From Exiguobacterium sp. s124 (GTDB lineage: Bacteria; Bacillota; Bacilli; Exiguobacteriales; Exiguobacteriaceae): a stretch of 64,000 nucleotides of DNA. The position numbers and the translations under genes are program-made. The notes under the pieces were generated by a model. That model did not search any database and was not told the origin of the DNA. It saw nothing but the letters and a program-made list of their open reading frames with translations. The stretch's first letter is position 1, and each line of letters opens with the position of its first letter. Of the stretch, positions 45,590 to 54,856 are shown in pieces. The stretch lies in NCBI RefSeq assembly GCF_018617485.1, contig NZ_JACSKH010000002.1, positions 124,001 to 188,000 on the forward strand, in the 5' to 3' direction.

Positions 45590-46326
45590 ATGGAACTAAA
45601 AACGATTGAGCAATTATTCAAGAGCATGGATTACAAAACGGAGAAGACATTTTACGTGCGTTCACGAAGCGGGTCAATTTGACGCTTGTACCACGAACCA
45701 CACGAGAAGAGGTGCCAATCGGCCATTCAAAGTTTGGTGGGTATCCTGATTTGCCAAATGCTGACTCGCACCCTGGGGAGAATATGACGTGTTTAGCTCA
45801 GTTCCGTTTAAGTGATTTAGCTGAGTTCGAATCCGTGGATGCACTCCCGAAAGAAGGTTTGTTGTCTTTCTTCTATGACTTGGAAGAACAACCTTGGGGA
45901 GATGAAAATCAACGTCATCTTTGGCGTGTCTTGTATACGGAAGAAACGCAACTTGAGCGAGTGCGAGTTGGAGAAGCATTGAATGAACGTGCCGTTTCTT
46001 TCAAAGAGAGTTATGCGGAGAATGGGTATGATTTGTACGATTTGCTCGGTGACGACATGTACGAAACGCTCGTCGAACAATTCGATCAAGAAGAACTCCA
46101 CGCAATCGGTGGACATCCGAATGAAGTACAGAATGACGTATTTGAAGAAGTGCAAGAAACATATGGGGAACGATTCGATGATCCATTCCTGTTGTTTCAA
46201 ATGGACACATCTGAAGAGTTAGATGTCATGTTCGGGGATGCGGGTATTCTCTATTTTCTTATCCCAGAAGATGCCCTCCGTGCCGAACGATTTGAAGAAA
46301 CCGAAATCATCATGCAGTGTTATTGA
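45590..46326 (+). pseudogene. DUF1963 (YwqG-like) gene with a frameshift near 45620
   Basis: The long frame starts only at a TTG (45679) without ribosome site, inside the domain. Upstream an ATG at 45590 with GGGGTG opens MELKTIEQLFK. In the other frame the sequence continues HGLQNGEDILRAFTKRVNLTLVP straight into the long ORF. Restoring one base, probably a lost G at AAG(G)AGCAT near 45620-45624, joins them. The remainder (GGYPDLP, LLSFFYDLEEQPWGD, LLFQMDTSEELDVMFGDAGILYFLI) is a complete DUF1963 protein. It is either a real inactivating deletion or a sequencing error. Confidence 0.75.
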
Positions 46327-46331
46327 ACGAA

Positions 46332-46368
46332 AAAAGAGAGTCGACTTATTAAAAGTCAACTCTCTTTT
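46332..46368. terminator. Bidirectional terminator between DUF1963 gene and swrC
   Basis: AAAAGAGAGT and GACTT pair with AAGTC and ACTCTCTTTT. Confidence 0.85.
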
Positions 46369-46370
46369 GT

Positions 46371-49300
46371 TTACGCTTGTTTTTTCTTACGGAATCGTGC
46401 GAAGAACTCATAGACGATCGGTACGATAAGCAACGTGAGGAGCGTCGAACTTGTGAGTCCGCCGATCACGGTGACACCGAGACCTTTCGAGATGAGTGCG
46501 CCACCCTCGAGACCGAGTGCGAGCGGTGCGAGTGCACCGATTGTCGCGAGTGCGGTCATCAAGATTGGGCGAAGGCGTGTGCCTGCTGCTTCAAGTAACG
46601 CTTCACGTGTTGATAAACCGGCTTCTTCTTTATGAATGACGCGGTCGATCAAGACGATGGCGTTTGTGACGACAATCCCAATCAACATGAGTGCTCCGAT
46701 CAAGGCAGATACCGAAATTGTTTCACCTGTGATGAGAAGGGCGACGAGTCCTCCGATAATCGCATACGGAAGTGAGAACAACACGACGAATGGCGTGACT
46801 GCCCCGCCGAATGTGATGACGAGAACCAAGTACACGATGGCGATCGCAGCGAGCATCGCAAGACCGAGCTGCGTGAACGATTCTTGAATCTGTTCCGTTA
46901 CCCCACCGACATCATACGATACGCCAGAAGGGAGTTCGATGTCTGATACGCGTTCTTCAATCGCGGCAGATGCTTCTGTCGCTTTATCCGTGCTGAGTTC
47001 AACACTTACTTGGGCGAGCAGTTTTCCGTCGCGCTCGACGAGTGTGTCCGGCGTCGTGCCTTCTTCGATTTCAATGAAGTCTGAGATCGGACGTGGACCG
47101 AACGGTGTTGTGATTTCTTGTGCTTGTAAGTCATCTACACTGCCATACGTCACTTGTTCGTTCGGGATGATGACGTCTAACTGTTTATCATCTACCGTCA
47201 CGCTCGCAAGTGGGCTTTCTGGTGCCTGGAATTGGCTGATCACTTGTGCGATTTGACCTGCTGACACACCAGCTTCCGCTGCGGCCTGTTGGTCGACGTT
47301 GAACGTATATTGTACATATGACTCACGTAAGTCTGACGTTGCCTGACGCACGTAGTCTGTCTCTTCTTCAATCGTTTCGATGAAGGTCGGCACGATCGCT
47401 TCTAAATCTTCAAGTGTGTTGGCATAGACGTTATACGTCACACCGCTCGTCGCGCCGCCACCTGAGAAGTCTTGTTCTTTCCACTCACCGTTTGAAGCGA
47501 GTTCATTCAACTTCTCGATATCAGCCAACTTCACATCTGCGAAATCTTCCGTATCCGGGTCATACTGGACGATGAAGATTCCTTGTTTATTGTTTCCTGG
47601 ATTCAGCGGATTCTCTCCACCGACTGTAAATTGAACGTCCGTTGCGTTCGGTTGTTCGTCCATGAAGTATTCTTCTGCCACTTCTGCTGCAGCAATCGAA
47701 TCTTCAAGCGTTTGGCCCGGTTCTGGGTCGAACGTGACATATAGTGTCTTATCTGCTTCTTGATTTAAGAAGTTCACGCCAATCGCTGGAACAAGAGCGA
47801 AACTACCGATGAGAAGGGCAGTCGCGAGTCCAAAGACGACGAGTTTATGGTTGAGTGACCAGTTCAAGACACCGCGATACCAATCTGCGAGTTTCCCTGG
47901 ACCTTCTTCCGGCTTCAACTTGTCACGGTTCTTAAAGAACGAGTCGGCCATCATCGGAACGACCGTAATCGCCACGAGCAACGAAGCGAGAAGGGCGAAG
48001 ACGACAGTCAAGGCGAACGGCAAGAACAACTCACCAACGAATCCTGTGACAAAACCGAGTGGCAAGAATACTGCAATCGTGACAATCGTCGACGAGGCGA
48101 TTGGGATGAACACTTCTTTTGTCGCCGCGATAATCAGTTCTTTTCCGCGAAGTGGTTCGTTCGCCCGTGTGAGTCGACGGTAAATGTTCTCGATGACGAC
48201 GATGGAGTCATCGACGACACGTCCAATCGCGACGGTCATCGCACCGAGTGTCATGATGTTCAACGTGATGTCCAATTGTTTCAACACGATGAGTGCCATG
48301 AGAAGCGACAACGGGATCGAGATGACAGCGATGATTGTCGATCGGAAGTTGCGCAAGAACACTAAGATGATCAGGATGGCGAATAAACCACCGAGCAATG
48401 CTTTCGATAACATCGTCTCGACCGATTCTTCAATCGGTTGTCCTTGGTCAAGTGTGATCGATACATTCGCTGTATCGTATTCTGCCTCGAAGTCAGCCAA
48501 AATGTCTTTGACAGCGTTGACGACATCGACCGTGTTTGCGTCTTGTGTCTTCGTTACTTGTAAACCGATTGAGCGTTCGCCGTTTGAGCGAGAAATCGAT
48601 TCTTCGATTCCTTTGTCTTCGATGGTAGCAAGCTCACTCAACGCGACAGTCGGAACTGTCGTTGGGACGTTCGGTGGCAATGCCGATGGTGCTTCCGTCG
48701 GGACCTCTGTCGGCACGTCTGGTGTTTGACCAGGTGGCAATTCCGTCGGAGCAGACGGTGTCGCCGGTGCTGATTGTGCTGGTGAGTAAGGGATTTGGAT
48801 ATCGCGGAACGCTTCGAGTGTCTCCGACTTTCCGTCGATGACGACGGCTTGCTCCGTGTCACCCAACTCATACAAACCGAGGGCGATTCGCGCATCGTTC
48901 GCTTGAATCAATTGTTTGACCGTGTCTTCTGTCAAATTGTATTCAGCGAGCGCTTCTTGGTCGAATTGAAGTTCGACGCGGCGAATCTCTTGTCCCGCAA
49001 TCTGGACCGTTTGTGCACCTTCTACACCTTCAAGCGCAGGTTGGACTTCTTCCTCGACGAGTTTCGTCAATTCTGCCAAATCAAGACTCTCATCCGAGAT
49101 GGCAGCCCCGATTACCGGGAAAGCGTCGAAACTGAGACGTGACACTTGAGGTTCTTGTGCCGACTCCGGTAGTTCGACGTTACTTAACGCGTCTTTGACT
49201 TGCTGTTCCGCTTCATCCATATCTGTACTGAAATCGTAATCGATTTGGATGTTCGAAGCGTTTTGGAACGATGAAGAACGGACTTGTTCCACACCATTTA

Positions 49301-49523
49301 AACTTTGAAGCCGGTCTTCTAGAACGGTACTGACTTCTTCGAGCACTTGCTCAGGGGATGCACCTGGGTAAATGGTTGTAACCGAGACGGTCGGTGTCGT
49401 AATGTCCGGTAACGTCTCAAGCTTCATCGTCAAACCGGCGAAAAGACCGGCGGCCGTCAAAATGATCGTCATCAACCAGACGGCGAACTTGTTGTTAACG
49501 GAGAAGGATGTGATTTTCTGCAT
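46371..49523 (-). CDS. swrC: RND efflux transporter, SwrC-type
   Basis: A 1050-residue RND transporter with the classical twelve-helix plan: N-terminal helix, a large extracytoplasmic loop, helices 2-6 (about 370-540), helix 7 after GKLADWYRGVLNWSLNHKLV, a second large loop and helices 8-12. Motifs VDDSIVVIENIYRR and IGIVVTNAIVLIDRV are typical. SwrC of Bacillus exports surfactin-like lipopeptides and other amphiphiles. A Pro/Thr-rich segment at about residues 247-291 is inserted in the first loop. It is downstream of tetR, 32 nt apart. Confidence 0.92.
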   Translation of the reverse strand: MQKITSFSVNNKFAVWLMTIILTAAGLFAGLTMKLETLPDITTPTVSVTTIYPGASPEQVLEEVSTVLEDRLQSLNGVEQVRSSSFQNASNIQIDYDFSTDMDEAEQQVKDALSNVELPESAQEPQVSRLSFDAFPVIGAAISDESLDLAELTKLVEEEVQPALEGVEGAQTVQIAGQEIRRVELQFDQEALAEYNLTEDTVKQLIQANDARIALGLYELGDTEQAVVIDGKSETLEAFRDIQIPYSPAQSAPATPSAPTELPPGQTPDVPTEVPTEAPSALPPNVPTTVPTVALSELATIEDKGIEESISRSNGERSIGLQVTKTQDANTVDVVNAVKDILADFEAEYDTANVSITLDQGQPIEESVETMLSKALLGGLFAILIILVFLRNFRSTIIAVISIPLSLLMALIVLKQLDITLNIMTLGAMTVAIGRVVDDSIVVIENIYRRLTRANEPLRGKELIIAATKEVFIPIASSTIVTIAVFLPLGFVTGFVGELFLPFALTVVFALLASLLVAITVVPMMADSFFKNRDKLKPEEGPGKLADWYRGVLNWSLNHKLVVFGLATALLIGSFALVPAIGVNFLNQEADKTLYVTFDPEPGQTLEDSIAAAEVAEEYFMDEQPNATDVQFTVGGENPLNPGNNKQGIFIVQYDPDTEDFADVKLADIEKLNELASNGEWKEQDFSGGGATSGVTYNVYANTLEDLEAIVPTFIETIEEETDYVRQATSDLRESYVQYTFNVDQQAAAEAGVSAGQIAQVISQFQAPESPLASVTVDDKQLDVIIPNEQVTYGSVDDLQAQEITTPFGPRPISDFIEIEEGTTPDTLVERDGKLLAQVSVELSTDKATEASAAIEERVSDIELPSGVSYDVGGVTEQIQESFTQLGLAMLAAIAIVYLVLVITFGGAVTPFVVLFSLPYAIIGGLVALLITGETISVSALIGALMLIGIVVTNAIVLIDRVIHKEEAGLSTREALLEAAGTRLRPILMTALATIGALAPLALGLEGGALISKGLGVTVIGGLTSSTLLTLLIVPIVYEFFARFRKKKQA

Positions 49524-49555
49524 GGGTTTTTAATCTCCTCATATATGTTGTTTTT

Positions 49556-50122
49556 TTATGATTGACGATCGATATCGTGCGCCCGCTCAATCAATCGGGC
49601 AATAATCGCTTGTTTGAGCTCGGCAGGGGGAACACCGACACCAAAATGTTCTGACATCATCATGCCTTCGAGCGCATAACGAATGATCATCGTTTCAACC
49701 GGGTCGGCTGTTTTTTGGAACTGGGCGAAGAACGTATCTAAATCTTGCTTCCATCGATCTGCATACTCTTGGTCGACGGCGAACAGCGTGAGAAATGCGA
49801 TCATTTTCTCGACATCGATGTGAATGGCGGAACGTTCGGGATGCAGGTTCGTCTCGTCGAACAGACGAACGAACGCTTCGACTGGACCGTGACCTTCTTG
49901 TTGAAGTGAGGCATACAGTTCATTCTGCTCTTGTTGCAACCGCTCAACGATTGCGGTCATTAGCGCTTCTTTTGAAGCATAGTGATAGAGAAGTCCACCT
50001 TTGGAAACACCGGCTGTTTTGGCTACTTCGTCTAACGTAAGTTGATGCACACCTTGATTCATGATGATGTCCGTTGCCGCATCGAGTAGCTTTTGTTTTG
50101 TGACGTTCGATCGGTTTGTCAT
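49556..50122 (-). CDS. TetR-family regulator of the SwrC-type pump
   Basis: A 188-residue regulator with an N-terminal TetR helix-turn-helix (GVHQLTLDEVAKTAGVSKGGLLYHYASKEAL) and a helical ligand-binding domain. The start follows GGGGTGG. It is cotranscribed with swrC and probably represses both through the ACCG-N6-CGGT site upstream. Confidence 0.9.
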   Translation of the reverse strand: MTNRSNVTKQKLLDAATDIIMNQGVHQLTLDEVAKTAGVSKGGLLYHYASKEALMTAIVERLQQEQNELYASLQQEGHGPVEAFVRLFDETNLHPERSAIHIDVEKMIAFLTLFAVDQEYADRWKQDLDTFFAQFQKTADPVETMIIRYALEGMMMSEHFGVGVPPAELKQAIIARLIERAHDIDRQS

Positions 50123-50140
50123 ATTTCCACCCCTTTCTGT

Positions 50141-50154
50141 ACCGACCAGACGGT
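50141..50154. promoter_or_regulatory. TetR operator candidate
   Basis: ACCGACCAGACGGT is an imperfect palindrome of the ACCG-N6-CGGT type common for TetR regulators of efflux pumps. It lies about 19 nt upstream of the tetR start. Confidence 0.55.
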
Positions 50155-50266
50155 TTGTTTGATTTCACTATATCGTCCGCATTCTTTTGAAGTCAAGAAA
50201 TGATAACCTCAAAACTGTCACAAATCGTACATTCAATGTGATAGCGATTGCAGAAAAACCTTGACG

Positions 50267-50310
50267 TGAGAATGATTATCAGTGATGATAGGTACTGAGA
50301 GTAATTATCA
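50267..50310 (+). promoter_or_regulatory. Two Fur boxes at the ferric iron operon promoter
   Basis: TGAGAATGATTATCA (50267-50281) matches the 7-1-7 Fur consensus TGATAATNATTATCA at all but one position. TGAGAGTAATTATCA (50296-50310) has two mismatches. TTGACG lies directly upstream (50261-50266). Iron repression by Fur is expected. Confidence 0.8.
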
Positions 50311-50351
50311 TTACCAAAGAGAGAAATCAATTGAACGTGGGGGAATGACAG

Positions 50352-51413
50352 ATGAACAAAAAATATGCAGCTTTAGGAATTTCAGCAGCACTAACGACAT
50401 CGCTCCTTGCCGCTTGTGCAAGCACAGATGAGACAACTTCAAATGAAGGCTCAGACGATTCGAACGTCGTCAATGTTTACTCGAGTCGCCACTACGATGT
50501 CGATCAACAATTATATAAGCAGTTTGAAGAAGAAACGGGCATCAAGGTAAACGTCGTGGAAGGTAAGAGTGACGAACTCCTCGAGCGTTTAAACACTGAA
50601 GGCGAGAGCACAGAAGCTGACCTCTTCATTACGGCAGATGCCGGTAACTTGTACCAAGCGAAAGAAGCAGGACATCTCCAAGCGGTCGATAGCGATGAGC
50701 TTGAGTCGAACATTCCTGCCAAATATCGTGACACGGACAACGAATGGTTCGGTTTGACGAAACGTGCACGTGTCATCGTGTACTCGAAAGATCGCGTGAA
50801 ACCAGAAGAGTTGTCGACGTATGAAGCGTTGACAGAAGAACAGTGGAACGGCAAAGTACTCGTCCGTCCGTCTGAAAACATGTACAACATCTCACTCCTC
50901 GCATCATTCATCGAAGTGAACGGTGTCGATGAAGCGAAAGAGTGGGCGAAAGGCTTAGTGAACAACATGGCACGTGACCCACAAGGGAACGACCGTGACC
51001 AAGCGAAAGCAGTCGTCGCCGGTGAAGGGGATGTCGCCATCATGAACACGTACTACATGGGTCTCATGTTGAATTCTGAGGACGAAGAAGAGAAGAAAGT
51101 CGCTGAAGAGCTCGGTGTCTTCTTCCCGAACCAGGATACAACAGGCACACACGTGAACATTTCTGGTATCGCGATGACAAAAGCATCGAAAAACACAGAA
51201 AACGCTCAGAAGTTGATGGAGTTCATGTCAGAACCGTCAGCTCAAGAGAAATTTGCGAGTGTGAACTACGAATACCCAGTCAACGAATCGGTTGAACCGA
51301 ACGAGCTTCTTCAATCATGGGGCGAGTTCAAAGAGCAAGACATCAACCTCTCAGTACTTGGTGAAAACCAACAAGAAGCAATCCGTATCTTTAACGAAGT
51401 GGGTTGGAAGTAA
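50352..51413 (+). CDS. Ferric iron ABC transporter substrate-binding lipoprotein (FutA-like)
   Basis: A 353-residue lipoprotein: lipobox SLLAACAS, then an extracellular solute-binding domain beginning VVNVYSSRHYDVDQ. The Y/H-rich start, FGLTKRARVIVYSKD and the tyrosine pair NTYYMG are typical of bacterial ferric-binding proteins (FutA/FbpA). It delivers Fe(III) to the permease encoded downstream. Two Fur boxes precede it and a partial terminator follows it. Confidence 0.9.
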   Translation: MNKKYAALGISAALTTSLLAACASTDETTSNEGSDDSNVVNVYSSRHYDVDQQLYKQFEEETGIKVNVVEGKSDELLERLNTEGESTEADLFITADAGNLYQAKEAGHLQAVDSDELESNIPAKYRDTDNEWFGLTKRARVIVYSKDRVKPEELSTYEALTEEQWNGKVLVRPSENMYNISLLASFIEVNGVDEAKEWAKGLVNNMARDPQGNDRDQAKAVVAGEGDVAIMNTYYMGLMLNSEDEEEKKVAEELGVFFPNQDTTGTHVNISGIAMTKASKNTENAQKLMEFMSEPSAQEKFASVNYEYPVNESVEPNELLQSWGEFKEQDINLSVLGENQQEAIRIFNEVGWK

Positions 51414-51417
51414 GATG

Positions 51418-51454
51418 ACTTCGGCTTGAACGAGAGTTCAGGCCGGAGGTTTTT
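51418..51454 (+). terminator. Intra-operon terminator after the iron-binding protein gene
   Basis: CTTCGGCTTGAAC / GTTCAGGCCGGAG, 13 bp with two G-U pairs, then GTTTTT. As it separates the binding protein from the permease, partial readthrough would give an excess of binding protein. Confidence 0.65.
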
Positions 51455-51545
51455 GCGTTTCTAACACCTAAGCGCTACACGGGACACGTAGAAACTGATA
51501 TGATGGGACAGGAATTGATTGTTTATAGAACGGGAGCGGTACGAC

Positions 51546-53183
51546 ATGAACTGGCACGCGGTTAAAAGACAACTGAATGGATGGGCGATCCTTAGCTTTC
51601 TCGCGATTTTATTGATCGTCTTGCCGGGAGTCGTCGTGCTCGTCGAATTGTTCGCACCGGTCAACGAGAACTGGCAGCACATTCAAGAGTATTTGTTGCC
51701 CCGTTACGTACGGAACACGTTGTTCATCATGTTGGCCACTGGTCTTCTGACGACAGTGATCGGAACGAGCCTCGCTTGGTTCGTGACCGTCTATGATTTT
51801 CCGTTCCGTCGCTTCTTTAAATGGGCACTCATCTTGCCGCTGGCGATCCCGCCTTATATCGGGGCGTATACGTATCACGGCATCTTAAACTATACGGGTG
51901 TGATTCAAACGACGTTACGGAACCAGTTCGGCATCACCGTCGATCAATCGTACTTCAATATCATGTCGATTCAGGGAACAGTGTTTATCTTCACCTTGTT
52001 CCTGTATCCATACATCTATACGATTACACGAGCGTTCCTGCATAACCAGTCGTCCTCGATGATTGAGAACGCACGGATTCTCGGGCGTGGGTCGTGGGAT
52101 ATTTTCTTCACCGTCGTCATTCCGATTTCCCGAGTCGCTATTATCGGTGGTGTCAGTCTCGTCTTGATGGAAGTACTCAACGATTATGGCGTCGTAAAAT
52201 ATTTCGGGATTCAGACGTTCAGTACCGCTATTTTTAGCACATGGTTCGGGATGAAAGACACGTCGTCGGCATTGAAGCTAGCGGGTACCCTGATGATTCT
52301 TGTCATCGCCATCTTGACGATGGAACGGCTCGTACGGGGACGAAAGCAGTTCAGTTACGCTTCGACGAAAGTGAAGCCGCTCAAACCGAGACCGCTTCAA
52401 GGATGGCATCGCTACGCAGTATTCGCCTACGTCTCAATCGTCTTTGCAATCGCATTCGTCATTCCGTTCACGCAGTTGACGGCTTGGACGTTCCTGACGT
52501 TCGATACGGTCTTCACGGAAGAATTTTGGCAACTCGTTTGGAATACGGTTCGTGTCGCTTTTATCGCAACGGTGATCATCCTGTTGTTCGCACTCATCAT
52601 TGCGAACTATACGCGACTATTCCCGTCGAACATGACACGCGTCATTTCAAAGGTGACGACGCTTGGGTATTCGATTCCGGGAGCAGCGATCGCGATTGCG
52701 GTCATCACGCTCTTCTTATGGCTCGATGACAAAGTGCTCGACATGGCTAAGGCGCTCGACTTGAGTCAGACGTTCGTGTTTCGTACGACGCTCATCATGC
52801 TCATCTTTGCCTACGTCATCCGCTTCCTCGCTATCGGATACAACTCGATTGAGAGCGGGTTCGAGAAGGTCGGAAAATCGTTCACGGAAGCATCCCGCAT
52901 GCTTGGTTGGAACACGGTCCAAACGTTCTTCCGCGTGGATATCCCGATGATCAAAGGCGCTATCATGAGCGCGTTTATCCTCGTCTTTATTGATATTATG
53001 AAAGAGTTACCATTGACGCTCTTTTTACAACCATTTAACTTTTCGACGCTTGCGACACAGGCGTTCAAATATGTGAGTGATGAGAAGATTCACGAAGCGG
53101 CACTCGCTTCGATCGTCATCGTCCTCATGAGTGGACTGTTGATTTTCGTTTCCCACAAGGTGCTTGATAAGGAGGCCGACTAA
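51546..53183 (+). CDS. Ferric iron ABC transporter permease (FbpB-type, fused)
   Basis: A 545-residue permease with about twelve helices and two binding-protein-dependent transport motifs, one per half (ENARILGRGSWDIFFTVVIP and SRMLGWNTVQTFFRVDIPMI). This is the duplicated FbpB form. The ATG at 51546 follows GGGAGCGG. Its stop overlaps the ATPase start by one base. Confidence 0.9.
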   Translation: MNWHAVKRQLNGWAILSFLAILLIVLPGVVVLVELFAPVNENWQHIQEYLLPRYVRNTLFIMLATGLLTTVIGTSLAWFVTVYDFPFRRFFKWALILPLAIPPYIGAYTYHGILNYTGVIQTTLRNQFGITVDQSYFNIMSIQGTVFIFTLFLYPYIYTITRAFLHNQSSSMIENARILGRGSWDIFFTVVIPISRVAIIGGVSLVLMEVLNDYGVVKYFGIQTFSTAIFSTWFGMKDTSSALKLAGTLMILVIAILTMERLVRGRKQFSYASTKVKPLKPRPLQGWHRYAVFAYVSIVFAIAFVIPFTQLTAWTFLTFDTVFTEEFWQLVWNTVRVAFIATVIILLFALIIANYTRLFPSNMTRVISKVTTLGYSIPGAAIAIAVITLFLWLDDKVLDMAKALDLSQTFVFRTTLIMLIFAYVIRFLAIGYNSIESGFEKVGKSFTEASRMLGWNTVQTFFRVDIPMIKGAIMSAFILVFIDIMKELPLTLFLQPFNFSTLATQAFKYVSDEKIHEAALASIVIVLMSGLLIFVSHKVLDKEAD

Positions 53184-53890
53184 TGTTTGTTCAAATCAAT
53201 GATTTACATTTTAGCTATAAAGGTGCGCATGAAGAAACAATCAAAGGGTTCTCGATTTCGATTACAAAAGGCGAAATCGTCTCGCTTCTTGGGGATAGCG
53301 GTTCTGGGAAAAGTACGATTCTCCGATTGATCGCAGGACTCGAGATGCCGAACCAAGGCGTCGTCGTCGTGAACGACTGTGTCTGTTGCGACGATTGTCA
53401 GTTCATGCCGCCAGAAGATCGTGGCGTCGGGATGGTCTTCCAAGATTACGCACTCTTCCCGCACATGACTGTTGAAAAGAACATTCGATTCGGCCTTCAC
53501 AAGCTTAGTCGCAAGGAACGGAATGCGCGTGTCGAAGAGATGCTCGAACTCGTCAATTTGACGGAGTTCCGTCACCGTTATCCGTACGAACTTAGTGGAG
53601 GACAACAGCAACGTGTCGCACTCGCTCGTGCGCTTGCACCAAAACCGGCGTTGTTGATTCTAGACGAACCGTTCAGTAACTTGGATACGTCACTCCAACA
53701 TCGGATTCGCGACGACCTTCGCCGTCTTTTGAAGCAGACGGGCACGACGACGATTTTCGTGACACACGATGAGGAAGATGCTGAGGCGCTTGCTGACCGC
53801 ATCGTTTACCTCGGAGAAGGCAAAATTAAAAAGCAAGTCATGACGGAGAACAATAAGACGTTCAATCCGCAGATTCCTTGCTTCGTGTAA
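53183..53890 (+). CDS. Ferric iron ABC transporter ATPase (FbpC-type)
   Basis: A 235-residue ATPase with Walker A GDSGSGKST, Q-loop MVFQDYALFPHMTV, signature LSGGQQQRVALARAL, Walker B LLILDEPFSNLD and H-loop VTHDEEDA. It is shorter than FbpC proteins that carry a C-terminal regulatory domain. A cysteine pair CVCCDDC (about residues 68-74) lies near the Q-loop, which is unusual and could bind metal. It completes the iron uptake operon. Confidence 0.9.
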   Translation: MFVQINDLHFSYKGAHEETIKGFSISITKGEIVSLLGDSGSGKSTILRLIAGLEMPNQGVVVVNDCVCCDDCQFMPPEDRGVGMVFQDYALFPHMTVEKNIRFGLHKLSRKERNARVEEMLELVNLTEFRHRYPYELSGGQQQRVALARALAPKPALLILDEPFSNLDTSLQHRIRDDLRRLLKQTGTTTIFVTHDEEDAEALADRIVYLGEGKIKKQVMTENNKTFNPQIPCFV

Positions 53891-53895
53891 TAGAG

Positions 53896-53936
53896 AAGAC
53901 CCCTTATCCACTTCCAAAGTGAATAAGGGGTCTTTT
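53896..53936. terminator. Terminator between the iron operon and the sortase gene
   Basis: AAGACCCCTTAT / ATAAGGGGTCTT with an inner CACTT/AAGTG stem; it works on both strands. Confidence 0.9.
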
Positions 53937-53937
53937 G

Positions 53938-54837
53938 TCATTTGGTCATCTCAGAAGGTTTCGACTCGTTCCCGAGCTGGTCGATCGCAGTCACATAGTA
54001 GGATTTGGTGTTGTCACTTGCGACTTCGATACTCTTTCGCGCATGGGACGGGATGCTTTCGATATGAGTCGCTTTTCCGTCGACGACTTCATAGATGCGA
54101 TATCCGATCACGCTCTCTTGACGTACGGCATGCCATGTCAATAAGTTTCCTCTCAGTTCGACTGCCGTCGGTGTCTCGAGTTCGACAGTTTCGTTCAGCT
54201 CGGTATCCACTAGCTCTGTATATACGACGAATCGTTCATCGTAGCCCCCGTCCCCGAACGTACCCGAACAGGTGATCAAATTTAAATTACGATTTGATGT
54301 GGCACCGAAAATTTCTTCGATTGGCGCGGTTTTCGTATCATAGCGTTCTGTCTTTGTGACGCGGAACCGAAGGGTGTTCCCCGCCTCATCTTGAATCAGA
54401 ACGTCATCGCCTTTTGTAAGTTGATCGAGTTGATAAAAGATGGCTGGTCCGGTCTTACTATCGACATGACCGGCAATCACGGCGTTCCCTTTACTTCCAG
54501 GTGTGACACCGGGTTCGAACCACCCAACCTGATTTTCATCTTCTGGCACACCCATCTGTCCATTTTCCAGTACTCCGACTTGCTCGATGGCGGTATCGAC
54601 ATCAATTTTAGGAATTTGGATTTGAACAGGGGTAACGGCCTTGGCGTTTTCTTCTTCCTCAGCTAATCGTAATTTCTTCACCTCTTCCTGTAGAAGTGAG
54701 AATTCAGCCGTTAAATCCGGGCTCTCCTCTATTTGTTTTTCTTCTACAGGTGGTGACGACGATTCTTGGGCGCTCGTCCACGTCCAGAAGCTAAAACAAA
54801 AGAGAGAGAGCGCCAGAAACAAATGGCGCTTGTTCAT
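53938..54837 (-). CDS. Class F-like sortase with C-terminal Fn3-like domain
   Basis: A 299-residue exported protein: signal peptide, a coiled Glu/Lys-rich stretch (35-70), then a sortase domain (70-208) with catalytic His124 (AGHVDS), Cys190 (LITCSG) and Arg202 (DERFVVY). Residues 222-299 resemble a fibronectin type III domain (LTWHAVRQESVIGYRIYEV, KSYYVTAIDQLGNES), which is not usual for sortases. It is encoded 20 nt after the gene of an MPETG-anchored protein and probably attaches it to the wall. Confidence 0.8.
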   Translation of the reverse strand: MNKRHLFLALSLFCFSFWTWTSAQESSSPPVEEKQIEESPDLTAEFSLLQEEVKKLRLAEEEENAKAVTPVQIQIPKIDVDTAIEQVGVLENGQMGVPEDENQVGWFEPGVTPGSKGNAVIAGHVDSKTGPAIFYQLDQLTKGDDVLIQDEAGNTLRFRVTKTERYDTKTAPIEEIFGATSNRNLNLITCSGTFGDGGYDERFVVYTELVDTELNETVELETPTAVELRGNLLTWHAVRQESVIGYRIYEVVDGKATHIESIPSHARKSIEVASDNTKSYYVTAIDQLGNESKPSEMTK

Positions 54838-54856
54838 GGGGCTCCCTCCTTATTGA

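Noticed and set aside
48184-48729. Long plus-strand ORFs through swrC
   Set aside because: Antisense shadows of the RND transporter frame; no domains.
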